A stretch of 64,000 bases of DNA. Origin: an uncultured Bulleidia sp. (GTDB taxonomy: Bacteria; Bacillota_I; Bacilli_A; Erysipelotrichales; Erysipelotrichaceae). This document shows, one piece after another, positions 33,150 through 42,179 of the stretch (within the stretch, counting starts at the first letter, position 1; every line of letters begins with the position of its first letter). Location of the stretch: assembly GCA_947087645.1 (NCBI GenBank), contig CAMUDN010000009.1, positions 3,539 through 67,538 on the forward strand. Direction: 5' to 3'. Made by a program: the position numbers and the translations under genes. The notes under the pieces are model-generated. The model was not told the DNA's origin. It did no database searches and saw only the letters and a list, made by a program, of their open reading frames with translations.

Positions 33150-33416
33150 TTATTTATATACTTCTCTTCCATGACCTATTGTTAGAGCTAATATGACAAA
33201 TTGATTATCATTAATCAGACATATCAACCTATAATATCCAATCCTATATCTCCATTGTTTACTTCGATTGGCAGTTAAACTTTTTCTATGAATACGAGGA
33301 TCATCACAATTCATAATATTTTTTGAAATCCAAGACTGAATCATCATCTGGGTATATCTATCGAGCTTTTTAAACTCTTTTTCAAAGCGTATAGATGTTT
33401 CAAGACGATAACTCAT
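33150..33416 (-). CDS. RelE/YafQ-type toxin
   Basis: 88 residues from the ATG at 33416, which overlaps the antitoxin TGA (ATGA). RelE-fold toxins cleave mRNA on the ribosome. RLETSIRFEKEFKKLDRYTQ, WRYRIGYYRLICLINDN and ILALTIGHGREVYK give the usual beta-rich core and the terminal GHRxxVY-like motif. It is co-transcribed downstream of its RHH antitoxin, the standard order. A longer frame from 33434 exists but lacks a ribosome site. Confidence 0.85.
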   Translation of the reverse strand: MSYRLETSIRFEKEFKKLDRYTQMMIQSWISKNIMNCDDPRIHRKSLTANRSKQWRYRIGYYRLICLINDNQFVILALTIGHGREVYK

Positions 33417-33634
33417 AGATCTAATTCTTTCCATAGTTCTTCAATCGGTCTAGATTTATAACCACTATCAACATATTCCTTATATGCTTCATTACCAACT
33501 GTAATATCATACTCATCTTCAATTTTCTCAAATAAAGCACGTTTAAAAGCTTCACCTAAAGAAATAGAATGAAGTTTAGCATAACTTTCAGCTAAGGCTT
33601 TCTCTTCACCCGTTAATCTGATAGAAAAAGACAT
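33413..33634 (-). CDS. RelB-like ribbon-helix-helix antitoxin
   Basis: 73 residues. FSIRLTGEEKALAESYAK is the N-terminal ribbon-helix-helix DNA-binding segment of DUF6290/RelB antitoxins; the acidic C-terminus (RPIEELWKELDL) would bind the toxin. AAAGGAG precedes the ATG. As in other such modules, the pair is expected to repress its own promoter, which lies at about 33640-33690. It ends in TGA overlapping the toxin start. Confidence 0.83.
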   Translation of the reverse strand: MSFSIRLTGEEKALAESYAKLHSISLGEAFKRALFEKIEDEYDITVGNEAYKEYVDSGYKSRPIEELWKELDL

Positions 33635-33985
33635 AATAAATCTCCTTTCAATAGTACGATGTACTACATATATTATAATAATACATCAAATCAGAAGTTT
33701 GCAAACCTAATAAACTTTATTTCTGGGAGCGAAACGCCTCCACAGAGATAAAATAGAAATATTTTTTAAGTGATAATTATTCATAGATAAAATAAAAGCG
33801 TTAAAAATAGTGAAAAAATAAAACAAGTTATGCTCTAGCAATAAATGTGAATTATATATAGAAAAAAATTCTATTAATACTAGAAATTAGCTATTCCGGT
33901 TTTTCCGGATGATAAAAAAGAAAAATGATTTATGGTATGTATATTCTTATGCACAAATTTTCTTTATTAGATTAAAATAAGATAG
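33635..33985. other. Intergenic region at right edge of island
   Basis: Contains the divergent promoters of the toxin-antitoxin pair and, presumably, of the gene at 33986, plus the right copy of the direct repeat (33813-33856). A small hairpin, TCCGGTTTTTCCGGA, is at 33895-33909. No gene can be supported. Confidence 0.5.
33813..33856 (+). repeat. Right copy of imperfect direct repeat flanking accessory island
   Basis: Matches 30911-30954 at about 40 of 44 positions, same orientation. It lies 130 bases before the MarR-radical-SAM gene. Confidence 0.7.
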
Positions 33986-35101
33986 ATGAAAGATAATTAT
34001 TTACTAGCTTTATCGTTGTTTTATCGTAATACAAAAAAATATTTTGATCACCATTTAGTGTCTTTAGGCTTAAGTTGGGGACAAGTTTTACCTTTGTTGA
34101 TGGTTAATGAACATAATGGTATGTCAATGCAAGAACTGACACAGAAATCACTTGTTGATAAAGGAACAACGAGTAAAGTTGTACAAGGCTTGTTAGATAG
34201 TGGATATTTAAAAATTATGATTGATGAACAAGATCATCGGGTAAAACATCTTTATACAACCTCTAAAGCAACTGAAATTATTAGTATAATCTACCATTAT
34301 CGTCAAGAATATAGCCAATTATTATCACGTAAAGTTGATTTTAATAATTTTTTATTACAATTAAACCAAGTTATGGATAATTCTGAAAATGAATCATTAG
34401 CTATAACAACCAATTATCAATCATTACGTATAGGTGAATATAAATATTTGGACTTAGCTAATTATAAAGGACATATTAGTGCAACTGTTTATTTATCGGG
34501 ATGTAATTTTAAGTGCCCTTTTTGTAATAAAAAAGATCTTGTTTTTATACCCCAAGATGCTAATTATTTATCAGCATCGGATGTTTTGAATGATTTAAAA
34601 AAACGTAAAATATTTTTAGAAGCTGTTTGTTTTAGTGGTGGTGAACCTTGTTTACAAGAAGCACTAGTACCTTTTATTGAAGAAGTTAAAAAATTAGGAT
34701 ATAAAGTTAAATTAGAAACAAACGGTACTTTCCCAGTTATGTTAAAAAAATTATTACAACAACATTTAGTTGATTATGTGCAATTAGATATTAAAAATCA
34801 TTGGTCCAAATTACCAGAAACAGTTGGTTTATGGGCTAAAGATGTACCTCTAAAAAGAATTAAAGAAAGTATAGCTTTATTAAAGCAAGCTGATGTTGAG
34901 TATGAATTACATACAACAGTTGTTAAAGATTTACATACAGCTGAAGATTTAAAATTAATGAAGCAAGAATTAGCAGCTGATAAACATTGGCAAATATATC
35001 CTTTTATTAAAAGCAAAAATATTTTAAATGCTAATTTAGAAGAATGGCAGAAAGAAGAATGGAGACAGATAAAAGATGTTACAGGTCAAAAAAAGAGATG
35101 A
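33986..35101 (+). CDS. MarR regulator fused to a radical-SAM NrdG-type activase
   Basis: 371 residues. Residues 1-130 are a MarR winged helix (LSWGQVLPLLMV, MSMQELTQKSLVDKGTTSKVV, IDEQDHRVKHLYTTSKA). Residues about 145-365 are a radical-SAM domain with the CX3CX2C cluster motif GCNFKCPFC (Cys173, 177 and 180), FSGGEPCLQE and LETNGTFP, most like activators of anaerobic ribonucleotide reductase (NrdG2 type). The frame is continuous and intact. It overlaps the NrdD-like gene by 26 bases. Such a fusion is unusual; it could link enzyme activation to ligand or redox sensing. It ends in TGA. Confidence 0.82.
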   Translation: MKDNYLLALSLFYRNTKKYFDHHLVSLGLSWGQVLPLLMVNEHNGMSMQELTQKSLVDKGTTSKVVQGLLDSGYLKIMIDEQDHRVKHLYTTSKATEIISIIYHYRQEYSQLLSRKVDFNNFLLQLNQVMDNSENESLAITTNYQSLRIGEYKYLDLANYKGHISATVYLSGCNFKCPFCNKKDLVFIPQDANYLSASDVLNDLKKRKIFLEAVCFSGGEPCLQEALVPFIEEVKKLGYKVKLETNGTFPVMLKKLLQQHLVDYVQLDIKNHWSKLPETVGLWAKDVPLKRIKESIALLKQADVEYELHTTVVKDLHTAEDLKLMKQELAADKHWQIYPFIKSKNILNANLEEWQKEEWRQIKDVTGQKKR

Positions 35102-36605
35102 TAGCTTAACAGAATTTAAAATTGATAAGATTAAGACAGCTATTCATAAAGCATTTAAAGGTTTAAAAAAACGTGTACATCCAGATGTTCTTGATTTAAT
35201 TGCTTTAAGATCAGTTGCTGATTTTGATAGTAAAGTAGTTGCTGATATTATTAGTGTTGAAGATATTCAGGATAGTGTTGAACATGTCTTGTCAGAATGT
35301 GGTTATTCTCAAGTTGCGAAAGCATATATTCTTTATCGCCGTGAACATCAGCGTTTACGTGAAATAGAAGAAGTTAATAATCATTATTTAAAGAATATTG
35401 AAAATTATTTAAAGGCTGATAATAAAACTTCAATTGGTGCATTAGTATTAAATAATTCAGCTATGTTAACGAAATTATATTGGTTAGAAGATGTTTATGA
35501 TCAAACGATAAGAGAAGCTATTAAAAGTGGTGAAATAGAGATTGATGGTTTAAATATGTTAGCACCATATACATGTTTTTGGGATTTACAATCACTTTTA
35601 AATAAAGGTATTATATCTGTTCATAATAAAGTTGGTTCTTTACCTGCTAAACATCTAAGTACAGCTTGTTTACATATGGCTAATTTTATTAGTATTATGC
35701 AAAATGAATGGGTAAATTTTACGATTTTTGCCCATGTTGACACTTTATTAGCACCATATGTACGCAAAGATAAATTGCGTTATAGTGAAATTAAACAAGC
35801 TATACAAACATTAATTTATGATATCAATATGCCATCTTTGGGAGGAGATAAAGAACCTTTAAGTCATTTTATTTTTGATCACAATATTCCTTTTAAATGG
35901 CATACAAAAAAAGCTTTAATTGCTAATGAAGAACAGACTTATACTTATGGTGATTTAACCAAAGAAGCACGTGAAATTCGTTTAGCTTTTTATGAAGTAT
36001 TATTAGATGGTGATGGTAAAGGTCAACCTTTTGCTTATCCATGGTTGACGGTCAACCAAATCGAAAAGGAATTATTACCTTTATTAAGACAACAACAGAC
36101 TATTTTTTGGCAAATCAAACCAAGTTATTTAGAAGAGCAAATGATTTATGCAAAAGCGATTATTTCTTATCAAAGGGATAATTGGCATGAACTATATAAT
36201 TTAGTGAAAAAAGCTTTATTGATGCAAAAAAAGGTTATAAATAACTTTTTTACGAGTGGTTTATATCCTTATACAAAAGCATATGGTATGCCTCAAAAAG
36301 GTTATTCCATTATTCAATGGCAAGGAATAAGTGATAATGATATAGATCATTTTTTAAAAGAGATACAAAAAGATATCATAAAAGAAGAAGAATTTATTTT
36401 TGCCTTTAAGAGTGATAAACAAGAAGATATTATGCAAGGATTGGCTTTGCAAAAGAAAAGTCAAGTTTTGGATGGGATAGGTAAATTACAGTCAATTAAT
36501 ATACCTAAGGAAATGATGGATCAAGATATTCAACATTATTTAAAGCGAATTAAGAGTGTTTATCATCTTAATTGTCTTGGCTTTAATATAGATAAAGAGG
36601 TTTAA
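35076..36605 (+). CDS. Truncated NrdD-like protein with ATP-cone, no glycyl-radical domain
   Basis: 509 residues against about 700 or more for class III ribonucleotide reductase. Residues 1-90 form an ATP-cone (QVKKRDDSLTEFKIDKIKTAI, VEDIQDSVEHVL, AKAYILYRREH). The middle keeps NrdD-like segments (APYTCFWDLQSLLNKGI, LAPYVRKDKLRYSEIKQAIQ, PLSHFIFDHNIPFKW and DGDGKGQPFAYPWLTVN). The C-terminal glycyl-radical motif (RVCGY-like) and zinc Cys pairs are missing. It therefore probably cannot reduce nucleotides. Overlap with the MarR-radical-SAM gene suggests that they act together. A role as nucleotide sensor or scaffold is inference. Confidence 0.72.
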   Translation: MLQVKKRDDSLTEFKIDKIKTAIHKAFKGLKKRVHPDVLDLIALRSVADFDSKVVADIISVEDIQDSVEHVLSECGYSQVAKAYILYRREHQRLREIEEVNNHYLKNIENYLKADNKTSIGALVLNNSAMLTKLYWLEDVYDQTIREAIKSGEIEIDGLNMLAPYTCFWDLQSLLNKGIISVHNKVGSLPAKHLSTACLHMANFISIMQNEWVNFTIFAHVDTLLAPYVRKDKLRYSEIKQAIQTLIYDINMPSLGGDKEPLSHFIFDHNIPFKWHTKKALIANEEQTYTYGDLTKEAREIRLAFYEVLLDGDGKGQPFAYPWLTVNQIEKELLPLLRQQQTIFWQIKPSYLEEQMIYAKAIISYQRDNWHELYNLVKKALLMQKKVINNFFTSGLYPYTKAYGMPQKGYSIIQWQGISDNDIDHFLKEIQKDIIKEEEFIFAFKSDKQEDIMQGLALQKKSQVLDGIGKLQSINIPKEMMDQDIQHYLKRIKSVYHLNCLGFNIDKEV

Positions 36606-38807
36606 ATGCAGATATATAAGGTTAAAGGTATGCATTGTAAAGCTTGTCAGATAGCTGTAGAAAAAGCAGTGCAGAATATGAAACAAGTACAATCATGTAA
36701 AGTATCATTGCTAACAAATGAAATTATGGTAGATGGTGAAGTAACATTTCAAGACTTACAAAAGGTCTTAGCGAAGATTGGTTATCAATTATTAAAAGTA
36801 AATAATACTAAGTTAGATCAAGAAGATAAAAAAGAACTTTACAAGTTTATTTCATCATTAGTACTATTAATCATTTTAATGTATTTTAGTATGGGTTATA
36901 TGATGTTTAATCTACCGGTACCACTGTTTTTGAAAAATAATTTTTTCTTGATTGGATTGATCCAAGCAATTATTTCATTATTGATTATGATAATCAATTT
37001 TGTTCTTTTTAAATCAGGTTTGCTTGCTTTATGTCATAAAACAGCTAATATGGATACATTGATTGCTTTAGGTGCTGGTATTTCTTATATATGGTCTTTA
37101 TTTGTATTAAGTAAAATTAGTTTTTTACCATTTTCAAAGCAAATGTTTTTAGCTCATCATCAATACTATTTTGAGTCAGCAGCTATGATTTTAGTATTTG
37201 TTTCTTTAGGTAAATTATTAGAGACATATACAAAAGGTAAAACATTATCAGCTTTAAATTCATTGTTAAAATTGATGCCTACAAAAGCTTGTTTAATATC
37301 AAAAGAAAAAGAAAAGATAGTAGATATTGAAGAAATTAAGTTAAATGATATTGTATTGGTTAAAGCGGGTGAAAAGATACCTATTGATGGTATTGTTATT
37401 GATGGTAAAGGAGTAGTTGATGAAAGCCTTTTAACTGGGGAAAGCTTACCTGTAGAAAGATTTATTGGGGGTGTGGTTAAAGCTGCAACCATACTACAAG
37501 ATGGTTATTTAAAGATAAAGGCAACTAAAGTAGGTGAAGATACTGTTTTTGCTAAAATAATTCATTTAGTATCAGATATTTCTTTAACGAAAATGAAAAT
37601 TGAAAAAACAGTTGATCGCATAGCTGCTATTTTTATACCATGTATAATTTTTTTAGCATTATCTGTTTTGATCATTTGGCTTTGTCTTAATGTACAAGTT
37701 AATTTAGCCATTCAACATGCTATAGCTGTATTAGTTGTTGCTTGTCCATGTTCGTTGGGCTTAGCAACACCAGTAGCAATTATGGTTGGTAGTGGGGTTG
37801 GCTTTCGGCATGGTTTATTATTTAAAAAAGCACAGGATTTAGAAGAATTAGGCAAAATAGATATTTTTGTTTTTGATAAAACAGGAACATTAACAAAAGG
37901 TAAAATGGAAGTGGTTGACACTGATATTAATGATACTGAATTATGGCAAGTAGCGTATTCTTTAGAAAGCAAAAGCAGTCATCCCTTAGCTAAGGCGATT
38001 GTAAAGAAAGCAAAAGAATTAAAAATATCAAGCATAGAAATTAATAATTTTAAAAATATTGTCGGTAAAGGTTTACAAGCTAATATAGATGATAAGCAAG
38101 TATGGGCTGGATCTTTATCATATATAGAAGATAAAATACATTTATCATCTACTTTAATTGCAAAAATAAAAGAACAGTCTAAAAGAGGTAGAACAGGTAT
38201 TTTATTTGCTAAAGATAAGCAATATTTAGGAACTATTTTTCTTGCTGATCAAGTTAAAGAGGAAAGTAAAGAAGTAGTTAAATTGTTAAAAGAAGCAGGG
38301 AAAGATGTTATTATGTTGACTGGTGATCAATTAGAAACAGCTAATTTTATTGCTCGGGAAATAGGCATAAATAAAGTTTTTGCACAGGTATTACCAGCAG
38401 ATAAAGAAAAGATTATTAGAAATTTGTCTCTGCATGCTAAAGTAGCAATGATAGGTGATGGTATTAATGATGCTCCATCTTTAGCAAGAGCAAATATTGG
38501 TATAGCTATTGGTAGAGGTATGGATATAGCTATTGAAGCAGCTGATATTGTGATCCAAAGAAGTAATTTAAAAGATATTATAAAGGCAATTATGCTGAGC
38601 AAAGCAACTCTTAGAATAATTTATCAAAATTTATTTTGGGCATTGATTTATAATTTAACTTTAATTCCATTAGCCTCAGGTTTAATTCCACATGTTAATA
38701 TTGAACCCATGTTGGCAGCGTTAGCTATGTCACTTAGCTCAATAACAGTTGTTTTGAATGCCTTGCGTTTAAATAATATTACTTTGGCAAAAAACAAGAT
38801 TAAATAA
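36606..38807 (+). CDS. copA: Copper-exporting P1B-type ATPase
   Basis: 733 residues. It pumps Cu(I) out of the cell with ATP. One N-terminal metal-binding domain (GMHCKACQ, residues about 9-16), eight membrane segments with the ion-path motif VACPCSLGLATP, the phosphorylation site DKTGTLTKG, the TGES actuator loop, a SSHPLA nucleotide-binding motif and GDGINDAP. It starts directly after the NrdD-like stop codon. A small metal chaperone gene follows, so the region is a copper homeostasis locus. Confidence 0.94.
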   Translation: MQIYKVKGMHCKACQIAVEKAVQNMKQVQSCKVSLLTNEIMVDGEVTFQDLQKVLAKIGYQLLKVNNTKLDQEDKKELYKFISSLVLLIILMYFSMGYMMFNLPVPLFLKNNFFLIGLIQAIISLLIMIINFVLFKSGLLALCHKTANMDTLIALGAGISYIWSLFVLSKISFLPFSKQMFLAHHQYYFESAAMILVFVSLGKLLETYTKGKTLSALNSLLKLMPTKACLISKEKEKIVDIEEIKLNDIVLVKAGEKIPIDGIVIDGKGVVDESLLTGESLPVERFIGGVVKAATILQDGYLKIKATKVGEDTVFAKIIHLVSDISLTKMKIEKTVDRIAAIFIPCIIFLALSVLIIWLCLNVQVNLAIQHAIAVLVVACPCSLGLATPVAIMVGSGVGFRHGLLFKKAQDLEELGKIDIFVFDKTGTLTKGKMEVVDTDINDTELWQVAYSLESKSSHPLAKAIVKKAKELKISSIEINNFKNIVGKGLQANIDDKQVWAGSLSYIEDKIHLSSTLIAKIKEQSKRGRTGILFAKDKQYLGTIFLADQVKEESKEVVKLLKEAGKDVIMLTGDQLETANFIAREIGINKVFAQVLPADKEKIIRNLSLHAKVAMIGDGINDAPSLARANIGIAIGRGMDIAIEAADIVIQRSNLKDIIKAIMLSKATLRIIYQNLFWALIYNLTLIPLASGLIPHVNIEPMLAALAMSLSSITVVLNALRLNNITLAKNKIK

Positions 38808-38838
38808 ATAGATAGATATTTATCAAAAGGAGGAAAAG

Positions 38839-39084
38839 ATGTATAAAATTAAAGTAGAGATTGAAGGAATGGCTTGTGCTATGTGTGAAAATCATTTACA
38901 AGAAGCATTTCGTAACATTGGTATGAAACATGTAAAAGCTAATCGGAAGAAAAAAGAAGTTACTTTTTTAAGCGAAAAAGAAGTAAATGATGAGTTAATT
39001 CAGCAAACAGTTAAAAATCTTGGATATGATTATAAAGGAATGACTAGCGAAATATATCATAAGAAGCGTTTTATCTTTTTCTAA
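38839..39084 (+). CDS. Small heavy-metal-associated (CopZ-like) protein
   Basis: 81 residues, HMA ferredoxin-like fold. The metal-binding motif is GMACAMCENH (CxxC, residues about 11-20), preceded by a beta strand KIKVEIE. A basic C-terminal tail (YHKKRFIFF) is longer than in CopZ. It lies 31 bases after copA with AAAGGAGGA, and probably delivers Cu(I) to the ATPase. Confidence 0.82.
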   Translation: MYKIKVEIEGMACAMCENHLQEAFRNIGMKHVKANRKKKEVTFLSEKEVNDELIQQTVKNLGYDYKGMTSEIYHKKRFIFF

Positions 39085-39115
39085 ATATACCTTTGATATA
39101 GCATTAATTTATTGT

Positions 39116-39139
39116 AAGCACTTAGAAAGTGCTTTTTTT
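39116..39139 (+). terminator. Rho-independent terminator
   Basis: AAGCACTT-AGA-AAGTGCTT hairpin followed by TTTTT, ending the copper locus. Confidence 0.88.
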
Positions 39140-39188
39140 GTGGGCATAAAGTTATTATACTAGTTATTTTTGCCGTCTAAGTTAGCAA

Positions 39189-39204
39189 AAGAAAGCGTTT
39201 TCTA
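39189..39204. promoter_or_regulatory. Candidate CcpA cre site upstream of the PTS operon
   Basis: AAGAAAGCGTTTTCTA fits the cre consensus WTGNAARCGNWWWCAW at 14 of 16 positions and is palindromic around GCG. It lies about 50 bases before the PRD regulator gene, a typical place for catabolite repression of a PTS operon. Confidence 0.55.
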
Positions 39205-39254
39205 AAGAAATATAAGTTATTATAATTACTTTGTTATAAGGAAAGGAGGAATGA

Positions 39255-41105
39255 ATGCGAACTAATGAGTTACTTAATAATTTTGAAAAATATAATTTTT
39301 TAACGATTGAAGATATCGCTGAAAACTTAGATATTTCGTTACGAACAGCTCAAAATGAGCTTAATTTGTTACGGGATATAGCAAGTGGTTATACGATTGA
39401 ATATTCAGATTTATTAGGCTATTTTTTAAATATTAATGATCCAGTTAAATATGCTGAATTACGGAAAAAGTATAAACAAATTATTGAACTTAATTATGAT
39501 GATCGTAAAAAAGTTATTTTAGGAACACTTCTATTGAATTTTGACTATATTACTGTTTTTGAATTATGTAAAAAAGTACAAGTCAGCGATTCCCAAGTTC
39601 GCAAAATTTTAAAAGAAATTTCAAATACATTATTGCAATATCGTTTGGTAATGGTTTGTAAAGCTCATTATGGTTTTAAAATAAACGGTGATTTTTCGGA
39701 TCGGATGCATGTTTTAGTTAACTTATTGCATAGTAGTGATAAATGTATTCAAGCTATCTTAGGATTTCTTTTTACGCCTAAACAGTATGATGATATACAT
39801 GTGAAATTAGTATGTATATCTACTGCTTATAAATGGTCAATCGATGATCACCAAGCAAAAACAATTATTGATTGGTTAATTATCTTAAAACAAATGCAGA
39901 AAAATATAAATGATAATCACAAGTTAAAAAAAGAACAATTATTATATCAGATTATAGGCGCATATTATGATCTTAGTAATGTGCCAAAAGATGCTTTTAT
40001 TTGGTTTGAAGATGCTTTATCTGTATTGCTTAAATGTTCACTAAATAATCTATCTTATCAAGATGTGTGTTGTTTAATTAATAATTTTTTAACGACGAAA
40101 ATTACGGAAAATTTACGCATTATAAGAAATGATAAAGAGTTTATAAGATTGTTAAGTTTACATACTGTTTTTATGCTTGACCGTTTATATAAAAATATTC
40201 ATGTTTGGAATCCGTATGCAAAAAATTTAAGTCAAACTTGTCCAATTGCTTTTATTCAAGCCGTTTTATTAGCTAAAGAAATTGAAAATAAATATCACTT
40301 AAAAGTAAATGTTGAAGAAATAGGATTATTAGCAATGCATATTGCTAATGCTATTGAACAAGCAAATAGATGTCGTAATGAACAAGTTTATCATATTGGT
40401 GTTGTTTGTCCATTAGGTGGTGGAGTATCTGAATGGATAAGACGACAGCTTTGCCATATTTTTGAAAGGGCTAAAATTAAAAATTTTGCTCTAGCACAGA
40501 TGGATGAGTTAAAGAAATTTAAACCAGATTTAATTTTTTCTATAACCACTTTAACAGTTAATTTTAAATGCCCAATTATTAAACTTGATGATGAGAATAT
40601 TAATTTTTTTCGTAAGAATGAAGTAAATAACTATTTAGAACAAATTACTTTTTTTGCTCAAACAACTGATTTTTGGCATTTATTTTATAAAGAATCATTT
40701 CAGGTAATTGATGAATGTACAGATTATAATTCTTTATTAGAACAAAGAGCATTAGTGATGGAACAACTTCAAAAACAAAAAGGATATGCGAAATCACTCA
40801 TGGAACGGGAGAAATATTTATCGACAATTTATCAAAATGGTATTGCTATTCCTCATCCTTTAGAAATGCATGGTCAACATAATCGTATTGATGTATCAAT
40901 TTTACCTAAAGGTATTAAAGGTGGTAGTACAAGTCCAATTATTATATTTATGATTGGCTTAAAGGCTAATGATTTATATATGCATCAACTTATTTCAAAG
41001 TATTTAGTGCGTTTATCACAGAATAAATATAGTGTTGAAAAGTTAGTTAAGGTAAAGAATTTTAAAGAATTTATACATGTTTTGAAATTGAGTTTACAAG
41101 ATTAA
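39255..41105 (+). CDS. PRD-domain transcriptional regulator with EIIB/EIIA-like modules
   Basis: 616 residues. N-terminal helix-turn-helix (FLTIEDIAENLDISLRTAQNE, residues about 15-35), a second HTH-like segment (VFELCKKVQVSDSQVRKIL), PRD regions (EEIGLLAMHIANAIEQA), an EIIB-like segment (YHIGVVCPLGGGVSEWIRRQ) and a C-terminal EIIA-like domain (NGIAIPHPLEMHGQ with a phosphorylatable His). Such regulators are controlled by PTS phosphorylation and activate the adjacent PTS operon. It starts the operon; GGAGGA gives the start at 39255. It resembles FrvR/MtlR/BglG-type activators; the sugar is unknown. Confidence 0.85.
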   Translation: MRTNELLNNFEKYNFLTIEDIAENLDISLRTAQNELNLLRDIASGYTIEYSDLLGYFLNINDPVKYAELRKKYKQIIELNYDDRKKVILGTLLLNFDYITVFELCKKVQVSDSQVRKILKEISNTLLQYRLVMVCKAHYGFKINGDFSDRMHVLVNLLHSSDKCIQAILGFLFTPKQYDDIHVKLVCISTAYKWSIDDHQAKTIIDWLIILKQMQKNINDNHKLKKEQLLYQIIGAYYDLSNVPKDAFIWFEDALSVLLKCSLNNLSYQDVCCLINNFLTTKITENLRIIRNDKEFIRLLSLHTVFMLDRLYKNIHVWNPYAKNLSQTCPIAFIQAVLLAKEIENKYHLKVNVEEIGLLAMHIANAIEQANRCRNEQVYHIGVVCPLGGGVSEWIRRQLCHIFERAKIKNFALAQMDELKKFKPDLIFSITTLTVNFKCPIIKLDDENINFFRKNEVNNYLEQITFFAQTTDFWHLFYKESFQVIDECTDYNSLLEQRALVMEQLQKQKGYAKSLMEREKYLSTIYQNGIAIPHPLEMHGQHNRIDVSILPKGIKGGSTSPIIIFMIGLKANDLYMHQLISKYLVRLSQNKYSVEKLVKVKNFKEFIHVLKLSLQD

Positions 41106-41121
41106 AGAAAGGAGAATTATT

Positions 41122-42159
41122 ATGGAAAATATATTAATTGAATTGTCTAATGCAGATGCTATTGCTGCTGATGAAGTAGAGGTTCGAGAAGTAATTAAAA
41201 AATATGCTGCTAAAGGTTGGCATGGACAAACGGATGGTATGGGTAGTCTTGTTTATACCAAAAAAGCAAAAAATCCACATGCTAAGAGTGTAATGTTATA
41301 TGCGCATATGGATGAAGTTGGTTTCATGGTACGTAATGTCAGTGATTTGGGCTTGCTTCGTTTAATTAAAGTTGGGGGAACACAGATTAAAGCAATGGAT
41401 CATCAAGAAGTTCGTATTACGACAAGAAAGAGGGAAAAATTTCTTGGTATTTTAAATAATTATTCCGAACCGGGACAGACAGATGAAATTTATGTTGATA
41501 TGGGTGCACACAATGCTATGGAAATTAGTGAATTAGGAATTACAACTGGCGATATGGTAACTTTTAATAGCTCATGTGTGCCTTCGGCTATTCCTGGTGT
41601 TTTTATGGGAAAGGCAATGGATGATCGTTTAGGTTGTTTGGTGTTATTAAGGCTTATGGAAGAATTAAAAGATATTGATTTAGATTTTAATTTACATATG
41701 GCTTTTACTTCAAGTGAGGAAGTTGGTATTCGTGGAGCTAAAACTGTAACTCAATTAATTAAACCCGATTGTGCCATTATTGTTGATGTAGCAACTTTTC
41801 CTAATCCGTTTGATCGTTCTTTTAAAAATCAGCGACAAGTAGGTAAAGGACCACTTCTTACTCATTTCGATCGTACTTTAAGTCCAAATAAAAAATTACT
41901 TTATTATGTTAAAGATATTGCTTTGCAGAATAATATACCGTTGCAATTAGATTTATTTAATACGGGTGGTACTGATGGAGGTGAAGCACATAAAGTTGGT
42001 AAAGGTATTCCTAGTGTGGTAACAATTTTACCGGTTCGTATGGGACATGCACCATATTCGATTGTACAAATATCAGACATTGAGGAAACAGTATTATGGC
42101 ACTATAAAGTATTAACAGATTTAACGACCGAAAAGATAAGCCAATTTAGCATATTTTAA
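41122..42159 (+). CDS. M42 family aminopeptidase (FrvX-like)
   Basis: 345 residues. Dinuclear metallopeptidase trimming residues from peptide N-termini. Metal ligands appear in YAHMDEVGFM, GKAMDDRLGCL, TSSEEVGIRGA, IVDVATFP and MGHAPYSIV. GGTDGGEAHKVGKGIPSVV is also standard. It belongs to the PTS operon (as FrvX does in the frv operon), 16 bases after the regulator. It may act on a glycosylated or modified peptide or amino acid imported by the PTS; that is inference. Confidence 0.9.
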   Translation: MENILIELSNADAIAADEVEVREVIKKYAAKGWHGQTDGMGSLVYTKKAKNPHAKSVMLYAHMDEVGFMVRNVSDLGLLRLIKVGGTQIKAMDHQEVRITTRKREKFLGILNNYSEPGQTDEIYVDMGAHNAMEISELGITTGDMVTFNSSCVPSAIPGVFMGKAMDDRLGCLVLLRLMEELKDIDLDFNLHMAFTSSEEVGIRGAKTVTQLIKPDCAIIVDVATFPNPFDRSFKNQRQVGKGPLLTHFDRTLSPNKKLLYYVKDIALQNNIPLQLDLFNTGGTDGGEAHKVGKGIPSVVTILPVRMGHAPYSIVQISDIEETVLWHYKVLTDLTTEKISQFSIF

Positions 42160-42179
42160 AAATAAGGAAGGATAATTTT

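Noticed and set aside
33986..35101. RiPP maturase for the nearby small peptides
   Set aside because: The radical-SAM part resembles NrdG-type activases, lacks an obvious SPASM or peptide-recognition domain and overlaps an NrdD-like gene, so ribonucleotide-reductase relation is the better reading.
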